A stretch of 64,000 nt of DNA. Source: Sporichthya polymorpha DSM 43042 (GTDB lineage: Bacteria > Actinomycetota > Actinomycetes > Sporichthyales > Sporichthyaceae). The stretch spans positions 2,080,907 to 2,144,906 of the forward strand of contig NZ_KB913029.1 of assembly GCF_000384115.1 (NCBI RefSeq), written 5' to 3'. Numbering within the stretch: the first letter of the stretch is position 1; every line of letters begins with the position of its first letter. The position numbers and the translations under genes are program-made. The notes below the pieces were generated by a model that was given only the letters and a program-made list of their open reading frames with translations, was not told the origin of the DNA and did not search any database. Positions 41,779 to 50,792 of this stretch are shown here, piece by piece.

Positions 41779-43571
41779 GACCGGCCCCGCTCGGGGCGGG
41801 CGGCAGGCGCACAGGGCGCCTCGCCGCCCTGTTGCTTTTTCTGCTGACGTGGTTCGCGGCCGGCGTGGGAGCCGCCGGCCCGGCCGCGGCGCACGCCGAA
41901 CTGATCTCCTCCAGCCCTACGTCCGGGGCCGCGCTCGACACCGCGCCGGAGGAACTCACGCTGCGGTTCACCGAGTCGATCACCCAGGTGCCCGGCGCGA
42001 TGAAGCTGATCGCGGCCGACGGCACCGAGGCGGCGCTCGGCCGGACCGTCGTCGAGGGCAACACCCTCCGGGTACCGATCCCGGGGCCGCTGCCCGACGC
42101 CGGCTACGTCTTCGTCTACCGGGTGATCTCCGCCGACTCGCATCCGATCGCCGGCGCCATCACGTTCACGCTCGGCGAGACCGCGACCGCCGCGTCCGCG
42201 GACCGCGTCGCGGAGGCCGTGGGCGGCGGGGGGGACTCGGTCGTCTCGGCGGTGGCCGGCGTCAACCGCTGGGCCGGGTACGCCGGGGTCGTTCTGCTGC
42301 TCGGCGTCCCCGCCTTCGTCGTGCTCTGCCGCCGCGAGAGTGCGGGCGACCCCGTCCTGCGCGGGCTGACCGCCGCCGGTGGGGCACTGGTCCTCGTCAC
42401 CACGCTCGCGAGCCTGCCGCTGCAGTCGGCCCGCAGCGTCGGCGGGGGGCTGGCCGACGGCTTCGACGAGATCGACACCGTCCTCGACACGACCTACGGC
42501 GAGGCGGCGCTCGCCCGCCTCGCGCTCCTCGTGGTCCTCGGGGCGGGGCTGCTGCTCGCGCGCCGTTCGCCCGTCGCCCTGGTGGTCGCGGGCCTGGCCG
42601 GGTTCGGGGTGCTGCTCACCTACGCGCGCTCGGGGCACCCGGCGGTCGGGGAGTACCCGTGGGCGACCACGGCCCTCGACGCCGTGCACTTCGGCGCGGT
42701 CGCGCTGTGGGTCGGGGGCCTGCTCGTGCTCGCCGTGCACCTGCTCCCCCGTCCGCCGGCGGACTGCCCGGCCGTGCTGGCGCGCTGGTCGCCGGTGGCG
42801 ATGACCGCGGTCGGAGTGCTCGCGGTCGCCGGCAGCATCCAGGCCTGGCGCGAACTGCGGTCGATCGAGGCGCTCTACGACACCGAGTACGGCCGCTGGG
42901 TGCTCGCGAAGGCCGTCGGCCTCGTGCTGCTCCTCGCCGTGGCGGAGTTCGGCCGTCGCCGGGTCCGGGCGATGGGCGCCGCCACGCCGGCGCCGCTCGT
43001 CAGCGCCTCGCTCGGGGCGGCGCTCGCCGAGCGTCCCGACGCCGACGTCCGGACGCTGCGCCGCTCCGTCGCCCTCGAGCTCGGTCTCGCCGCCGCCGTC
43101 CTCGCCGCGACCTCGGCCCTGGTCGTCACGACCCCGGGTGGCGGGCACGCCGAGCACGGCGAGGACCACTACGACAACCACGTGACCGGCGGCGCGGCAG
43201 GCCATGCCGGCCACGGCTCCGAATCCCCGGCGACGGTGGGCCCGGCGTCCGCCTCGATCGAGCTTCCCAACGACGTCCGGGTGGAGGTGGTCGCCGATCC
43301 GGCCCGCGCGGGCTCCGCGGTCCTCACCCTCACCGTGCGCTCGCTGGACGGCGAGATCGTCGACCCGCCCGAGGTCAACGTCACCGCCGCGCTGCCGTCC
43401 GGGGGCATCGCCCCCATCACCCTGTCGGCCGTCCGGGCGGAGCCCGGCCGGTTCACCGTGGACGCGACGCCGATGCTCCTGTCCGGTACCTGGAAGATCA
43501 CCGTGACGGTCCGCACCACCGAGACCGACGCCGGCGTCGGGTCGGTGGAGATCCCCCTCGCCCCCGCCTGA
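41775..43571 (+). CDS. CopC-CopD copper uptake fusion with His-rich linker and C-terminal Ig-like domain
   Basis: A 598-residue protein. A signal segment is followed by a CopC domain whose mature N-terminus is probably H40 (PAAAH-AELISSSP). The other CopC ligand region is ADSHPIAGA. Residues about 145-450 form a CopD-like membrane domain of about eight helices. A His-rich stretch (GGGHAEHGEDHYDNH and HAGHGS) spans about residues 455-483, followed by a beta-sandwich domain to the end (residues about 490-598) resembling YtkA-like modules. It should bind Cu outside and move it inward. It is coupled to the zinc-finger gene upstream. Confidence 0.88.
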   Translation: MRPAPLGAGGRRTGRLAALLLFLLTWFAAGVGAAGPAAAHAELISSSPTSGAALDTAPEELTLRFTESITQVPGAMKLIAADGTEAALGRTVVEGNTLRVPIPGPLPDAGYVFVYRVISADSHPIAGAITFTLGETATAASADRVAEAVGGGGDSVVSAVAGVNRWAGYAGVVLLLGVPAFVVLCRRESAGDPVLRGLTAAGGALVLVTTLASLPLQSARSVGGGLADGFDEIDTVLDTTYGEAALARLALLVVLGAGLLLARRSPVALVVAGLAGFGVLLTYARSGHPAVGEYPWATTALDAVHFGAVALWVGGLLVLAVHLLPRPPADCPAVLARWSPVAMTAVGVLAVAGSIQAWRELRSIEALYDTEYGRWVLAKAVGLVLLLAVAEFGRRRVRAMGAATPAPLVSASLGAALAERPDADVRTLRRSVALELGLAAAVLAATSALVVTTPGGGHAEHGEDHYDNHVTGGAAGHAGHGSESPATVGPASASIELPNDVRVEVVADPARAGSAVLTLTVRSLDGEIVDPPEVNVTAALPSGGIAPITLSAVRAEPGRFTVDATPMLLSGTWKITVTVRTTETDAGVGSVEIPLAPA

Positions 43572-43602
43572 TTCCGCACCACTGCAGAAAGAGAACCCCA
43601 CG

Positions 43603-44385
43603 ATGCGCCGAGTCCTCACCACCGCCGCCCTGGCCCTCGCCGGCCTCGCCGCGGCCGCCCTCCCCGCGGCCGCGCACGTCACCGTCCAGCCGGGTACGGC
43701 CCAGCAGGGCGGCTACGCGACGCTGACGTTCAAGGTCCCCAACGAGCGGGACGACGCCGGGACGACCAAGCTCGAGGTCGAGTTCCCCGCCGATCAGCCG
43801 CTGGCGAGCGTGTCGTACCAGCCGAAGCCGGGCTGGACGGTGGCCGTGGAGAAGGCCGCGACGGACCAGCCGCTGACCGTGCACGGCGAGGAGGTCTCCG
43901 AGCGCGTCGCGAAGGTGACCTGGACCGCCGCGCAGGGCACGCGCATCGCGCCCGGCGAGTTCGACGTCTTCCCGGTCAGCGTCGGCCCGCTGCCCACCAC
44001 CGATCAGATGGTGTTCAAGGCGCTGCAGACCTACGAGGGCGGCGAGGTCGTCCGCTGGATCGAGGAGGCGGCCGAGGGCTCGACCGAGGAGCCCGAGAAG
44101 CCGGCGCCCGTTCTCACGCTGACCCCGGCCGGCTCCACCGGCGCCCCGGCGGCGGGCGACACCGCGAAGATCGACGAGGCCAAGGCCGCCGCCGAGGAGG
44201 CGAAGACCGTCGCGCTCGAGGCGCGCACCGCGGCGAGCGAGGTCGAGGACGGCCCGTCCAACGGTCAGGTCAATGCCGCGATCGGGCTCGCGATCGCCGG
44301 CATCGTCCTCGCCCTGATCGCCGGCGGCATCGCCGGGATGGCGCTCGGTCGCCGCAGCAATTCCTCGGCCCCGCCGGCGTTCTGA
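43603..44385 (+). CDS. YcnI-like (DUF1775) copper-binding membrane-anchored protein
   Basis: A 260-residue exported protein. Cleavage after PAAA would leave H25 at the N-terminus (HVTVQPG), the feature that lets YcnI bind Cu(II) through a histidine-based site. The DUF1775 domain spans residues 25-150 (YATLTFKVPNERDDAGTTKLEVEFP, PKPGWTV). An Ala/Glu-rich coiled region leads to one C-terminal membrane helix (IGLAIAGIVLALIAGGIAGMAL). It follows copCD by 31 bases in the same operon and probably works as its copper chaperone. Confidence 0.9.
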   Translation: MRRVLTTAALALAGLAAAALPAAAHVTVQPGTAQQGGYATLTFKVPNERDDAGTTKLEVEFPADQPLASVSYQPKPGWTVAVEKAATDQPLTVHGEEVSERVAKVTWTAAQGTRIAPGEFDVFPVSVGPLPTTDQMVFKALQTYEGGEVVRWIEEAAEGSTEEPEKPAPVLTLTPAGSTGAPAAGDTAKIDEAKAAAEEAKTVALEARTAASEVEDGPSNGQVNAAIGLAIAGIVLALIAGGIAGMALGRRSNSSAPPAF

Positions 44386-44397
44386 CGGACCGTCGGG

Positions 44398-45876
44398 TCA
44401 GGACAGGGCGGGGATCCGGACCCGGAACGTCGCGCCCCGGCCGGGGGCGGAGTCGACGGTGACCTCCCCGCCGTGGGCGGCGACGAGGGCGGCGACGATC
44501 GACAGACCGAGACCGGTTCCTCCCGTGCTCCGGGCACGGGAGGAGTCGGTCCGGTAGAAGCGCTCGAAGACGCGGTCCCGTTCCTCCTCGGAGAGCCCCG
44601 GCCCGGAGTCGGCGACCTCGAGGATCGCCCAGTGCTGCCCGTCGACCACCTCGGCGCCGACCCCGACCCGGACCGGCGTCCCGGGCGGGGTGTGGGTGCA
44701 CGCGTTGGAGACGAGATTGTCCGCGATCTGGCGCAGCCGGCCCTCGTCGCCGATGACGCCGGGCGGCTCGTCGCCGCCCAGCATGCCCACCTCGATCGGC
44801 CGGTCCGGGTCCGCGGCCCGGGCGGCGTGGACGGCGTCGGTCGCGACGGTGACGAGGTCGACGGGCTCCTGCCGCAGCGGCCGCTGCTGGTCGAGCCGGG
44901 CGAGCAGGAGGAGGTCCTCGACGAGCAGACCCATGCGGGTCGCCTCGTCCTCGATCCGGCGCAGCAGCGACGGCATCTGGTCCGGGCCGGCGGCACCCTG
45001 GCGGTAGAGCTCGGCGAAGCCGCGGATCGACGTCAGCGGCGTCCGGAGCTCGTGGCTCGCGTCGGTGACGAACTGCCGCATCCGCTTCTCCGACGTGCGC
45101 GCCTCGGCGGCCGCGCTCTCCCGCTCGCGGACCGCGGACTCGATCTGCGTGAGCATGCCGTTGACCGCCGAGGAGAGCTGCCCGACCTCGGTCCGGTGGG
45201 GGTGGTCGGGGACGCGGCGGGACAGGTCGCCGGCGGCGATCGCCTGCGCGGTGGTCTCCACCTCACGGAGCGGGCGCAGGCTGCTGCGCACGATGGCGTA
45301 CGCCAGCACCGCGACGAGGGTGAGGACGGACAGCCCGACCGCGATCAGGATGCGCGTCAGCCGGGAGACGGTGATGTCGACCTCGTTGAGGCTGACCGCG
45401 ACCATCAAGCTGCCCTGGCCGTCGGGCAGCGGCGTCAGCAGCGCGCGCCAGTCGGGCTGGTTGCCGCCGAGGGACTCGACGTCGTACGGCGCGCCGGCCT
45501 TGGCCTCGGCCTCGGCCAGACTGACCGGCTTCAGCCGGGGCGCCGCGCCGGGCGCCTCGAACTGCGCGTTCTCGCGCCGCAGTTCGTTGCCCTCGGCGTC
45601 CCAGGTGATGAGGAAGTACGGGTTGGGCAGCCGCGGCAGCGTCAGCGCCGAGGTGGCCGGGGCCGGCACGGGCTGGCTCATGTACGGCATCGCCGTGTTC
45701 GTGTAGAGCTCCAGCCGGTTGTCGAGGCGGTCGACGAGGTAGTCGCGGAGCACCGCGGTCGCGGTCGCGCCGGTGATGCCGACGGCCGCCGTGGTGAGGA
45801 CCAGCAGCGCGGCCATCAGCTTGACCCGGAGTGGGACCTGCGCGGACATCCCGCGCAGCCGGGCCCGGGGACTCAC
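44398..45876 (-). CDS. Sensor histidine kinase
   Basis: A 492-residue membrane kinase. It has transmembrane helices near residues 20-42 and 175-197 with a roughly 130-residue extracytoplasmic sensor between them, a HAMP linker, a HisKA domain with phosphoacceptor H275 (DASHELRTP), and an ATPase domain with the N (VSNACTH), G1 (VADSGPG) and GTGLGL motifs. The start is GTG 45876; ATG 45849 in frame is an alternative. It pairs with the response regulator encoded 70 bases upstream. It faces the copper operon convergently, but the stimulus is not known. Confidence 0.9.
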   Translation of the reverse strand: MSPRARLRGMSAQVPLRVKLMAALLVLTTAAVGITGATATAVLRDYLVDRLDNRLELYTNTAMPYMSQPVPAPATSALTLPRLPNPYFLITWDAEGNELRRENAQFEAPGAAPRLKPVSLAEAEAKAGAPYDVESLGGNQPDWRALLTPLPDGQGSLMVAVSLNEVDITVSRLTRILIAVGLSVLTLVAVLAYAIVRSSLRPLREVETTAQAIAAGDLSRRVPDHPHRTEVGQLSSAVNGMLTQIESAVRERESAAAEARTSEKRMRQFVTDASHELRTPLTSIRGFAELYRQGAAGPDQMPSLLRRIEDEATRMGLLVEDLLLLARLDQQRPLRQEPVDLVTVATDAVHAARAADPDRPIEVGMLGGDEPPGVIGDEGRLRQIADNLVSNACTHTPPGTPVRVGVGAEVVDGQHWAILEVADSGPGLSEEERDRVFERFYRTDSSRARSTGGTGLGLSIVAALVAAHGGEVTVDSAPGRGATFRVRIPALS

Positions 45877-45927
45877 CTCGTCTCCGCCACGGACTTCGTC
45901 CTCGCGGAGCCGGGCTCAGTGCCGAGG

Positions 45928-45950
45928 GTGAGCTCGCTGCGCTCGCTCAC
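45928..45950. repeat. Palindromic GTGAGC...GCTCAC element overlapping the response regulator stop
   Basis: GTGAGC (45928-45933) and GCTCAC (45945-45950) flank an 11-base centre that is itself built from CGCTGCGCTC. The stop codon of the regulator (45947-45949) lies inside. Such GC-rich palindromes are common in actinobacterial genomes; here it could attenuate transcription between regulator and kinase. Confidence 0.4.
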
Positions 45951-46651
45951 GACGGAGGCAGGCGCAGCACGTACCCGACGCCCCGCAAGGTGTGCAGCAG
46001 GCGGGGCTCGACGGTGTCGATCTTGCGTCGCAGGTACGACACGTAGGACTCCACGATGTTCACTTCGCCGTTGAAGTCGTAGTTCCAGACGTGGTCCAGG
46101 ATCTGAGCCTTCGACAGCACCCGGCGCGGGTTGGTCATGAAGTAGCGCAGGAGCTTGAACTCCGTCGGGGACAGCATGACGCTCTGCCCGGCCCGCCACA
46201 CCTCGTGGGTCTCGGTGTCGAGCTCCAGGTCGGCGAAGACCAGCCGCGGCGGGGCCGCCGGCTCCGGCCGCGCGGTCCGGCGCAGCACGGCGCGGATGCG
46301 GGCGATGACCTCGTCGAGGCTGAACGGCTTGGTGACGTAGTCGTCGCCGCCGAGCGTGAGGCCGGAGATCCGGTCCTCGGTCGCGTCCCGGGCGGTCAGG
46401 AAGACGACCGGCACCGTCGAGCCCTGCGCCCGCAGCTTCTTCACGACGCCGAAGCCGGAGATGTCCGGCATCATCACGTCGAGCACGAGCAGGTCGGGGT
46501 CGAAGCTGCCGACGGCCTCGAGGGCCTCCTCGCCGTTGCGGGCCGTTGCGACCTCGAACCCGGCGTAGCGCAGCGACGTGCTCAACAGCTCGACGATGTT
46601 CTCCTCGTCGTCCACCACCAGCAAGCGCTGCGGGCCGTCCTCGTCGCTCAT
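45947..46651 (-). CDS. OmpR family response regulator (TrcR-like)
   Basis: A 234-residue two-component regulator. The receiver domain (residues 8-122) has D14/D15 (VVDDEEN), phosphoacceptor D58 (VLDVMMPD), T86 and K108 (VTKPF). The winged-helix DNA-binding domain (about 140-232) ends YLRRKIDTVEPRLLHTLRGVGYVLR. The start is ATG 46651 with GGAGGGG upstream. It forms an operon with the kinase downstream. Closest in form to TrcR/PrrA-type regulators; the target genes are unknown, with the copper operon a possibility by position. Confidence 0.92.
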   Translation of the reverse strand: MSDEDGPQRLLVVDDEENIVELLSTSLRYAGFEVATARNGEEALEAVGSFDPDLLVLDVMMPDISGFGVVKKLRAQGSTVPVVFLTARDATEDRISGLTLGGDDYVTKPFSLDEVIARIRAVLRRTARPEPAAPPRLVFADLELDTETHEVWRAGQSVMLSPTEFKLLRYFMTNPRRVLSKAQILDHVWNYDFNGEVNIVESYVSYLRRKIDTVEPRLLHTLRGVGYVLRLPPS

Positions 46652-46768
46652 GGTTTCCCCTCCGCGATCGACTGCAGGGTCCATCTCATGTGGTGGAACT
46701 GAACGTTTCCTGGGAGGTCCCCGAGACACCCTGTCCGCGCGGCCAAATCTTTCGGCGCGTTGCTTAGG

Positions 46769-46774
46769 TAACCT
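46769..46774 (+). promoter_or_regulatory. Candidate -10 of a leaderless XdhC transcript
   Basis: TAACCT lies eight bases before ATG 46783, a spacing typical of leaderless actinobacterial transcripts. It overlaps the imperfect palindrome TTAGGTAACCTCA (46764-46776), which could be an operator. Confidence 0.4.
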
Positions 46775-46782
46775 CAGTTTTC

Positions 46783-47910
46783 ATGCGGGACGTTCTCGAC
46801 GAGATCCGGCGCTGGTACACCGCCGGTGAGTCATTTGCGCTGGCCACGGTCGTGAACATCTCCAAGAGCGCCCCCCGCCAACCCGGCGCCGCGATGGCCA
46901 TCTCCGCCGGCGGCGAGGCGGTGGGAAGTGTGTCCGGCGGGTGTGTCGAGGGCGCGGTCTACGAGCTCGGCCAGGAGGTCCTGGGCTCCGGCGCGCCGGT
47001 CTTCCAGACCTACGGCTACTCCGACGACGACGCCTTCGCGGTCGGCCTGACCTGCGGCGGGATCATCGACATGTTCGTCGAGCGGGTCTCGCCCACGGAG
47101 TACCCCGAGTTCGACGAGGTCGTCGCGGCCATCGACGCCGACTCCCCGATCGCCGTCGCGACCGTCGTGTACGGCCCCGGCCAGGTCGGCGCGCGGATGA
47201 TCATCTGGCCGGACCGGCACAGCGGCTCCCTCGGCTCCGAGCGCCTCGACGCCGCTGTGCTCGACGACGGCCGTGGCCAGCTCTCCCAGGGCCACTCGGG
47301 TCTGCTCCGCTACGGGCCGGACGGCGAGCGCCTCGGTATCGAGCTCGCCGTGTTCGTCCAGTCGTTCTCGCCGGCCCCGCGGATGCTGGTCTTCGGCGCG
47401 ATCGACTTCGCCGCCGCCGTCACCCGCGCCGGGAAGTTCCTCGGCTACCACGTGACCGTCTGCGACGCCCGGCCCGTGTTCGCCACCGCGAAGCGGTTCA
47501 AGGAGGCCGACGAGGTCGTCGTCGAGTGGCCCCACCGTTACCTGGAGGCCCAACTCGCCGCCGGCAAGGTCGACGAGCGGACCGTCATCTGCGTCCTCAC
47601 GCACGACCCGAAGTTCGACGTCCCGGTCCTCAAGCTCGCGCTGCGGACCGACGCCGCCTACATCGGCGCGATGGGCTCACGCCGGACCCACGAGGACCGG
47701 CTCGCGCGGCTGCGCGCCGAGGGCGTCACCGAGGACGAGCTCGCTCGGCTGTACTCCCCGATCGGCCTCGACATCGGCGCCCGGACGCCGGAGGAGACCG
47801 CGATCTCCATCGCCGCCGAGATGATCAGCAAGCGCTGGGGCGGCACCGGCAAGGAACTCCGCCAGGTCGAGGGCGCGATCCACCGCGAGTCCCTCGCCGT
47901 CGACGCCTGA
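46783..47910 (+). CDS. XdhC/CoxI family protein
   Basis: A 375-residue protein. The N-terminal XdhC-CoxI domain has the conserved VSGGCVEGAVY (Cys) and LTCGGIIDMF motifs. The C-terminal Rossmann domain contains RMLVFGAIDFAAAVTRAGKFLGY, the segment DPKFDVPVL and the ending YIGAMGSRRTHEDR. Such proteins bind and insert the sulfurated molybdenum cofactor into xanthine dehydrogenase-type enzymes. No molybdenum hydroxylase genes are in the window, so the client is elsewhere or the role differs. Confidence 0.9.
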   Translation: MRDVLDEIRRWYTAGESFALATVVNISKSAPRQPGAAMAISAGGEAVGSVSGGCVEGAVYELGQEVLGSGAPVFQTYGYSDDDAFAVGLTCGGIIDMFVERVSPTEYPEFDEVVAAIDADSPIAVATVVYGPGQVGARMIIWPDRHSGSLGSERLDAAVLDDGRGQLSQGHSGLLRYGPDGERLGIELAVFVQSFSPAPRMLVFGAIDFAAAVTRAGKFLGYHVTVCDARPVFATAKRFKEADEVVVEWPHRYLEAQLAAGKVDERTVICVLTHDPKFDVPVLKLALRTDAAYIGAMGSRRTHEDRLARLRAEGVTEDELARLYSPIGLDIGARTPEETAISIAAEMISKRWGGTGKELRQVEGAIHRESLAVDA

Positions 47911-47915
47911 GGGCC

Positions 47916-49634
47916 CTAGCGACGGATGCTCGGGACGACGTTGACGGCGTCCCAGCTGGCGGCGACGGCGGCGGCCTCGTCGCTGCGGGGGCCATGCAGG
48001 TCCTCGGCGGCCTTGAGGGTCGCGGTGCGGGCGTCGAAGTAGTCCGTCGCGCTCGTGAAGTAGAGCGTGAGGGCGCGGTACCAGATCGCGGCGGCCTTCT
48101 CCCGGCCGATGCCGGTCAGGCGCTCGTCGTTGCAGGTCGGGCTGCGGTACTCGACGCTGAGGATGTTCTTGGCCTTGCTGCCTTCGGCGAGCAGGTAGAA
48201 GAAGTGGTTGCCGATGCCCGCGGCGTTGTGGACACCGAGGTTCTGGACCTTGGCTGACCAGCAGTCAGGTGACGACTTGTCGAGACTCGGCCGGTACATG
48301 TACCGGATCGCCTTCGGGGTGGTCCTCCGCTGCGGCATCTCGCCGACGAGGTAGTCGGCGACGTCCTTGGTGTTCCGCGCGTAGAACTCGATCATCGTGC
48401 CGAAGATGTCGCTGGTCGCCTCGTTGAGGCCGCCGGACTCGCCGCTGTTCATCAACGCCGCGGTCCGCGAGGTGAGGCCGTGGGTGATCTCGTGCCCGGC
48501 GATGTCGAGCGAGACCAGGGCGCCCAGTTCCTTGCCGTCGCCGTCGCCGAACGTCATGCACCGGCAGTTGTCGTTCCAGAACGCGTTCGCGTAGTTGTTG
48601 CCGTAGTGCACGCGGCTGTAGACCCCGACGCCGTCGTTGGCGTTGCCGAGGCGGTTGTGGATCTTGGCGAAGTAGTCCCACGTGACCGCCGCGCCGTACT
48701 GCGCGTCGACCGCGACGGTCTGGCGGTCGAGGACGCTGCCGTTGCCCCAGTCGTTGTCCGGATCGGTGAACGTCTTGCCCGGGGCGGTCGACGTGCACAA
48801 CGGCAGCAGGATCGGCAGGCAGTCGTCGGTGCGGTTGTCGACGTCCCCGACGTAGTTGCCGCCGCGGGTGAGGTCGCGCAGCTCGTAGGCGTCCGTGTTG
48901 AGGACGGTGCTCAGCGGCACCCGCCCGGAGTAGAGACTGGACCCCACGCCGTCGGCGGTGTGGATCTCCTCGTCGACGAGCCGGACCTTGCCGGTCACCG
49001 CGTCGACGTACGTGTGGCGCAGCGAGGGCGTGCCGTCCGCCTGGGTGCCGGCGGTGAGGACGTCCCACGCGAGCGCAGGTGAGGCGGCGTCAGTTCCGCT
49101 GCGATCCGCGGCGGCGCGCGTCGTCACCGCGTCGACGACCAGCGTCGGCGTCGTCACGGGCAGCAGGCCGGTGATGCCCCGCGTCGTCGTGAGGACGGTC
49201 GTGGTCGCCGCCGCCGGGCTGACCACCGGGGTCAGGTCGAGCGAGATCGGCGAGCGGAAGGTCGCGCTCGCGTCGTCCCACGCGCCGTCCGCGGTGCGGT
49301 GCACGACGAGATCGCCGCCGAGCACGGGGAGGCCGGCGTAGGTGCGGTGCATCCGGACGTGGCTCGCGCCGGACGCCTCGGTCACGACGTCGCTGACGAC
49401 GACGCCGAGTTCGGGCCCGAGGTCCTGGGGCCCACCGCGCCCGAAACCAAGACCGCCGCCGTGCGCGCGAAGCGCATCGACGGCGGCGGTGAGAGTGTCC
49501 GAGCGGAGCTGCTCCGCTGGGCTCAAGGAAGTGGATCCGGAGGCGGAGGAGGCCGACCCCAGCCCCGCCCCCGCGGTGATCAGCAGAGCGCCCAACAGCG
49601 CCCACGATGCGGAGCGGAACCGTCCCCTGGTCAT
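47916..49634 (-). CDS. M4 (thermolysin) family neutral metallopeptidase
   Basis: A 572-residue secreted protease precursor. It has a signal peptide (residues about 10-35), then an FTP/PepSY-type propeptide (residues about 50-235) that acts as chaperone and inhibitor, then the catalytic domain. Zinc ligands are in HEITH (near residue 380) and the downstream Glu in GGLNEATSDIFG (near 403); the catalytic His of M4 peptidases is probably in LGVHNAAGIGNHFFYLLA. Four or more Cys suggest disulfides, unusual for thermolysin itself. The start is ATG 49634. It is convergent with xdhC, with a five-base gap. Confidence 0.9.
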   Translation of the reverse strand: MTRGRFRSASWALLGALLITAGAGLGSASSASGSTSLSPAEQLRSDTLTAAVDALRAHGGGLGFGRGGPQDLGPELGVVVSDVVTEASGASHVRMHRTYAGLPVLGGDLVVHRTADGAWDDASATFRSPISLDLTPVVSPAAATTTVLTTTRGITGLLPVTTPTLVVDAVTTRAAADRSGTDAASPALAWDVLTAGTQADGTPSLRHTYVDAVTGKVRLVDEEIHTADGVGSSLYSGRVPLSTVLNTDAYELRDLTRGGNYVGDVDNRTDDCLPILLPLCTSTAPGKTFTDPDNDWGNGSVLDRQTVAVDAQYGAAVTWDYFAKIHNRLGNANDGVGVYSRVHYGNNYANAFWNDNCRCMTFGDGDGKELGALVSLDIAGHEITHGLTSRTAALMNSGESGGLNEATSDIFGTMIEFYARNTKDVADYLVGEMPQRRTTPKAIRYMYRPSLDKSSPDCWSAKVQNLGVHNAAGIGNHFFYLLAEGSKAKNILSVEYRSPTCNDERLTGIGREKAAAIWYRALTLYFTSATDYFDARTATLKAAEDLHGPRSDEAAAVAASWDAVNVVPSIRR

Positions 49635-49777
49635 CGCAGCCCCCCGGCCTGGATTGGGCTCATCCTGGACCATGATGACGGCTCCCGGGGGCATTCCGGT
49701 TAAATCGCCCGCCCCGGCGTGGAACGGGCTGATTTCGTAGTACCCCGCCGGACCCCGCGCACGCAACTAGGCGGCTC

Positions 49778-50599
49778 CTAGGCGGCGGCCCCCGGCTTCG
49801 CGGGCCGGAGCCCGGTCAGCGCCGGCAGGTGCTCGGCCAGCGCGCGGTAGACGCCCGGGTTGACGGTCATGCCGCAGTGGCTGCCGTCGACCTCGACGTG
49901 CTGGGCGGTGGGGTCCTGCGCCGCCTTGAAGTCGATGATCCCGTCGGAGCGGGAGTACACCGACAGGAACGGGATGTGCGCGGGGAAGGGTCCGGCCAGC
50001 TCCGCTCGGGAGTCGGCCGCGCACTCGCCGTGGACGCAGTCCGCGTTCATCAGCTTCTTCAGGCCCGCGCGGTTCAGCGCGGACAGCAACGCGACGTCCG
50101 CGAGCAGCAGCTTGTGACTGGCCGTCGGGGCGAGCAGCGGACTGCCGAGCGCGACGACGCCGTTCACCAGCTCGGGCCGGCGCATGGCGATCGTCTTGGC
50201 GTAGATGCCGCCGAGGCTGTGGCCGATCAGAGTGATCGGGCGGTTCTCGTGCAGCGCCGCGATCTCCACGCGGCGCGTCAGGCGCTCGAGCGTGTTCCGT
50301 GAGCATTCGACGTTCAGGCGGACCTGCGAGCGCAGCGGGGCGTAGCCCGCGCGCCGCAGCCAGCGGGAGAGCAGGCTCATCGAGTAGTCGCCGCTCATGA
50401 AGCCGGGGAGCAGCATCACCGGGCGGTGCTCACCGTGAGGCGTGCCCGGGTCGGTCCAGATCGGGTCGCGCAGCAGCGTGCGGCCCTCGGCGACCGTGCG
50501 GCGTTCGTCCAGCAGGGCGCGCGTTCCGCGCGGGCCGGCGAACCCTTCGGGGCACAGGAGCGTGCCGAAGCCGGTCGGGATACGGCTCACGAACTTCAT
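49778..50599 (-). CDS. Lipase-like alpha/beta hydrolase
   Basis: A 273-residue alpha/beta hydrolase with the nucleophile elbow GHSLGG (ITLIGHSLGGIYAKT, near residue 127) and the oxyanion-hole strand MLLPGFMSGDYSM. The acid is probably the Asp of YSRSDGIIDF and the base the His of VDGSHCGM. There is no signal peptide. It resembles triacylglycerol lipase/PGAP1-like hydrolases. The start is ATG 50599, with GGAGG visible upstream on the coding strand. The substrate is unknown. Confidence 0.85.
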   Translation of the reverse strand: MKFVSRIPTGFGTLLCPEGFAGPRGTRALLDERRTVAEGRTLLRDPIWTDPGTPHGEHRPVMLLPGFMSGDYSMSLLSRWLRRAGYAPLRSQVRLNVECSRNTLERLTRRVEIAALHENRPITLIGHSLGGIYAKTIAMRRPELVNGVVALGSPLLAPTASHKLLLADVALLSALNRAGLKKLMNADCVHGECAADSRAELAGPFPAHIPFLSVYSRSDGIIDFKAAQDPTAQHVEVDGSHCGMTVNPGVYRALAEHLPALTGLRPAKPGAAA

Positions 50600-50792
50600 C
50601 GCGGCCTCCTTGCGGTCGGGCGGTGGTGCCGGGGTGGTGCTGGTCGGTGCTGTGACGCGGGAGACAACGGACACGTTCCCGTAATTTGGAGGCTAGGTCA
50701 CCGAGCGTGAATCGGCGCCGGGAAGTGAGCATTTTTCGGGGAAACTTGTGGGGCCTCTGGGGAGCAGAGTGTCCGGGAGGGGGAGTTTGTCC

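Noticed and set aside
46764-46776. TTAGGTAACCTCA as a second iron box
   Set aside because: Half-sites are too close together compared with the 19-base IdeR consensus.
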